The translations under genes were made by a program, and so were the position numbers. Source: Acidaminococcus massiliensis (GTDB lineage Bacteria > Bacillota > Negativicutes > Acidaminococcales > Acidaminococcaceae). From it: a stretch of 64,000 nucleotides of DNA. Each line of letters begins with the position of its first letter. Within the stretch, counting starts at the first letter, position 1. Under the pieces are notes generated by a model. The model searched no databases, was not told where the DNA came from, and worked only from the letters and a program-made list of their open reading frames with translations. Location of the stretch: contig NZ_LT608315.1 of NCBI RefSeq assembly GCF_900095825.1, positions 1,169,873 through 1,233,872 of the forward strand, read 5' to 3'. Below are positions 62,966-64,000 of the stretch, piece after piece.

Positions 62966-63463
62966 ATGCTGGCATTGGGTATCGACCCGGGTACGGCGAT
63001 CTGCGGCTACGGGCTGGTGCGGCTGGAACGGAGCCGGCTGATCCCCGTCCATTATGGAGCCGTCTTTACGGATAAGGATATGCTGCCAGAACGGCGGCTG
63101 AACAAGATCTATGAGGAGCTGACGGAACTGATCCAGCGCTTCCGGCCGGATTTCATGTCCGTGGAAAAGCTCTTCTTCAACCGGAATGTGACCACGGCCA
63201 TTGCCGTAGGGGAGGCCCGGGGCGTCATCCTGCTGACGGCGGCCCAGGCCGGCATCCCGGTCTACGGATATACGCCCATCCAAGTGAAGCAGGCCATCAC
63301 CGGGACCGGGCGGGCCAACAAGGAACAGGTGACCTATATGGTACAGAAATTGCTCCATATCGAGGAAAAACCCAAACCGGATGATGTGGCCGACGCCCTG
63401 GCCATCGGCATCACAGGGCTGAACTTCATCCGGGAACAGGAACTGCGGGAGAGAATGCGATGA
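62966..63463 (+). CDS. ruvC: Crossover junction endodeoxyribonuclease RuvC
   Basis: A 165-residue resolvase with catalytic acidic residues in G-I-D-P-G-T (D7), V-E-K-L-F-F, and D-D-V-A-D-A-L near the end. It cuts Holliday junctions with RuvAB. AAGGAGG lies 8 bases before ATG 62966; TTG 62960 is too close to the site. It overlaps ruvA by the ATGA tetranucleotide. Confidence 0.95.
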   Translation: MLALGIDPGTAICGYGLVRLERSRLIPVHYGAVFTDKDMLPERRLNKIYEELTELIQRFRPDFMSVEKLFFNRNVTTAIAVGEARGVILLTAAQAGIPVYGYTPIQVKQAITGTGRANKEQVTYMVQKLLHIEEKPKPDDVADALAIGITGLNFIREQELRERMR

Positions 63464-64000
63464 TTGGATTCATTACCGGACGGGTGGACCATATTGGAAC
63501 GAATTTCTGCCTGGTGGATACCCAGGGAGTGGGCTACCGGATCTTCCTGAACACCGGGGACCTTTCCCGGATCCAGGTGGACCAGAAGGTGAAGATCTAT
63601 ACCTATCTGTCCGTACGGGAGGATGCCCTCCAGCTTTTCGGCTTCCTCTCCTACGATGCCTATTCCCTGTTCACCCAGCTGATCACCGTCAGTGGCATCG
63701 GTCCCAAGATGGCCCAAGGGATCCTTTCTGCCTCCAAGGTGGATGCTTTCTATTTGGCGGTAAAGAACCGGGACCTGAAGTTCTTGACCAAGCTGCCGGG
63801 GATCGGGAAGAAAACGGCGGAACGGCTGCTGCTGGAACTGAAGGACATGACTGGGCCGGAAGGGCTGGAAGAGGAAGGAACAGCAGGCGGCTATGAGGGA
63901 GATGTGCCGGATGATGACACCACGCCCCTGGGGGCTGTGGCCGAAGGGCTCAGCTATCTGGGCTACACCCAGGGGGAAATCGCCCAAGTACTGAAGAAAC
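63460..64000 (+). CDS. ruvA: Holliday junction DNA helicase subunit RuvA (3' truncated by window)
   Basis: The first 180 residues are visible and the frame is open to the last base of the window. Domain I (about 1-65, OB fold, M-I-G-F-I-T-G-R-V) is followed by two helix-hairpin-helix motifs (V-S-G-I-G-P-K-M-A near 77 and L-P-G-I-G-K-K-T-A near 112), and then the flexible acidic linker and start of domain III. ATG 63460 overlaps the ruvC stop. RuvB is expected just downstream. Confidence 0.95.
   Translation, partial: MIGFITGRVDHIGTNFCLVDTQGVGYRIFLNTGDLSRIQVDQKVKIYTYLSVREDALQLFGFLSYDAYSLFTQLITVSGIGPKMAQGILSASKVDAFYLAVKNRDLKFLTKLPGIGKKTAERLLLELKDMTGPEGLEEEGTAGGYEGDVPDDDTTPLGAVAEGLSYLGYTQGEIAQVLKK

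Overview
The window is GC-rich bacterial chromosome with dense, mostly co-directional genes, strong AGGAGG-type ribosome binding sites and many rho-independent terminators. Gene content and order point to a low-branching Firmicute. The runs mfd - MurJ/SpoVB-like flippase - mazG - hup - divIC and rpmE - DUF1385 - prfA - prmC - tsaC - rpiB - ywlG-like - glyA - upp - comEB match the backbone known from Bacillus and relatives. Serine deaminase with a serine-type symporter, an [FeFe]-hydrogenase-like protein, rubrerythrin and an L-threonine/biotin/NAD set suggest an anaerobic amino-acid fermenter. I infer the Negativicutes, perhaps an Acidaminococcus relative; that is an inference and not a match to a reference.

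Layout. 1-499 is the end of an FkbM-type methyltransferase. 666-4346 is an ABC importer with two tandem substrate-binding lipoproteins. 4381-7230 holds a LysA-family decarboxylase and a ClC channel. 7330-12398 carries rarA, acpS, nnr, a cell-wall amidase and a GerMN lipoprotein. 12505-13890 is a secreted beta-helix protein, facing a putP symporter on the minus strand. 15698-20460 is DUF1934-argS-pyrG-glpX. 20612-27209 is the mfd to divIC run. 27254-30230 (minus) is the serine catabolism and transport block, divergent from a LysR regulator. 31413-39161 is the rpmE to comEB housekeeping run. 39203-43334 has a FliB-like protein, an orphan radical SAM enzyme, a chorismate mutase-ACT protein and an SLC13 transporter. 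43416-48117 is an unusual zinc-ribbon cluster. 48177-50095 is four tandem universal stress proteins. An IS3-family (IS150-type) element at 50155-51692 follows, then tRNA-Leu(CAA), a DapF/CntK-like racemase, a secreted protein of unknown function, rubrerythrin, bioB, a small redox protein, queT, nadE, thrC, the hydrogenase-like protein, and yebC-ruvC-ruvA (ruvA runs off the end).

How the genes work together. The serine block would import serine and deaminate it to pyruvate and ammonia, probably under the divergent LysR regulator. The housekeeping runs cover translation termination, tRNA modification, one-carbon metabolism, pyrimidine salvage, DNA repair and septation. No gene-free stretch exceeds about 265 bases outside the IS.

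The most notable non-coding signals are these. A family of intergenic hairpins shares a TGTTGC/GCAACA inner stem. The IS element sits exactly in the loop of one of these terminators. Seven-base-phased repeats occur at three places, including 18 copies of AGAGTGA between an extended -10 promoter and the ribosome binding site of the flippase gene. A 184-bp rod-like inverted-repeat element lies between the serine symporter and sdaAB. The most notable protein signal is a 1143-residue zinc-ribbon/Sel1 protein carrying a duplicated C-terminal domain. GC and similarity statements are by eye; no searches were run.
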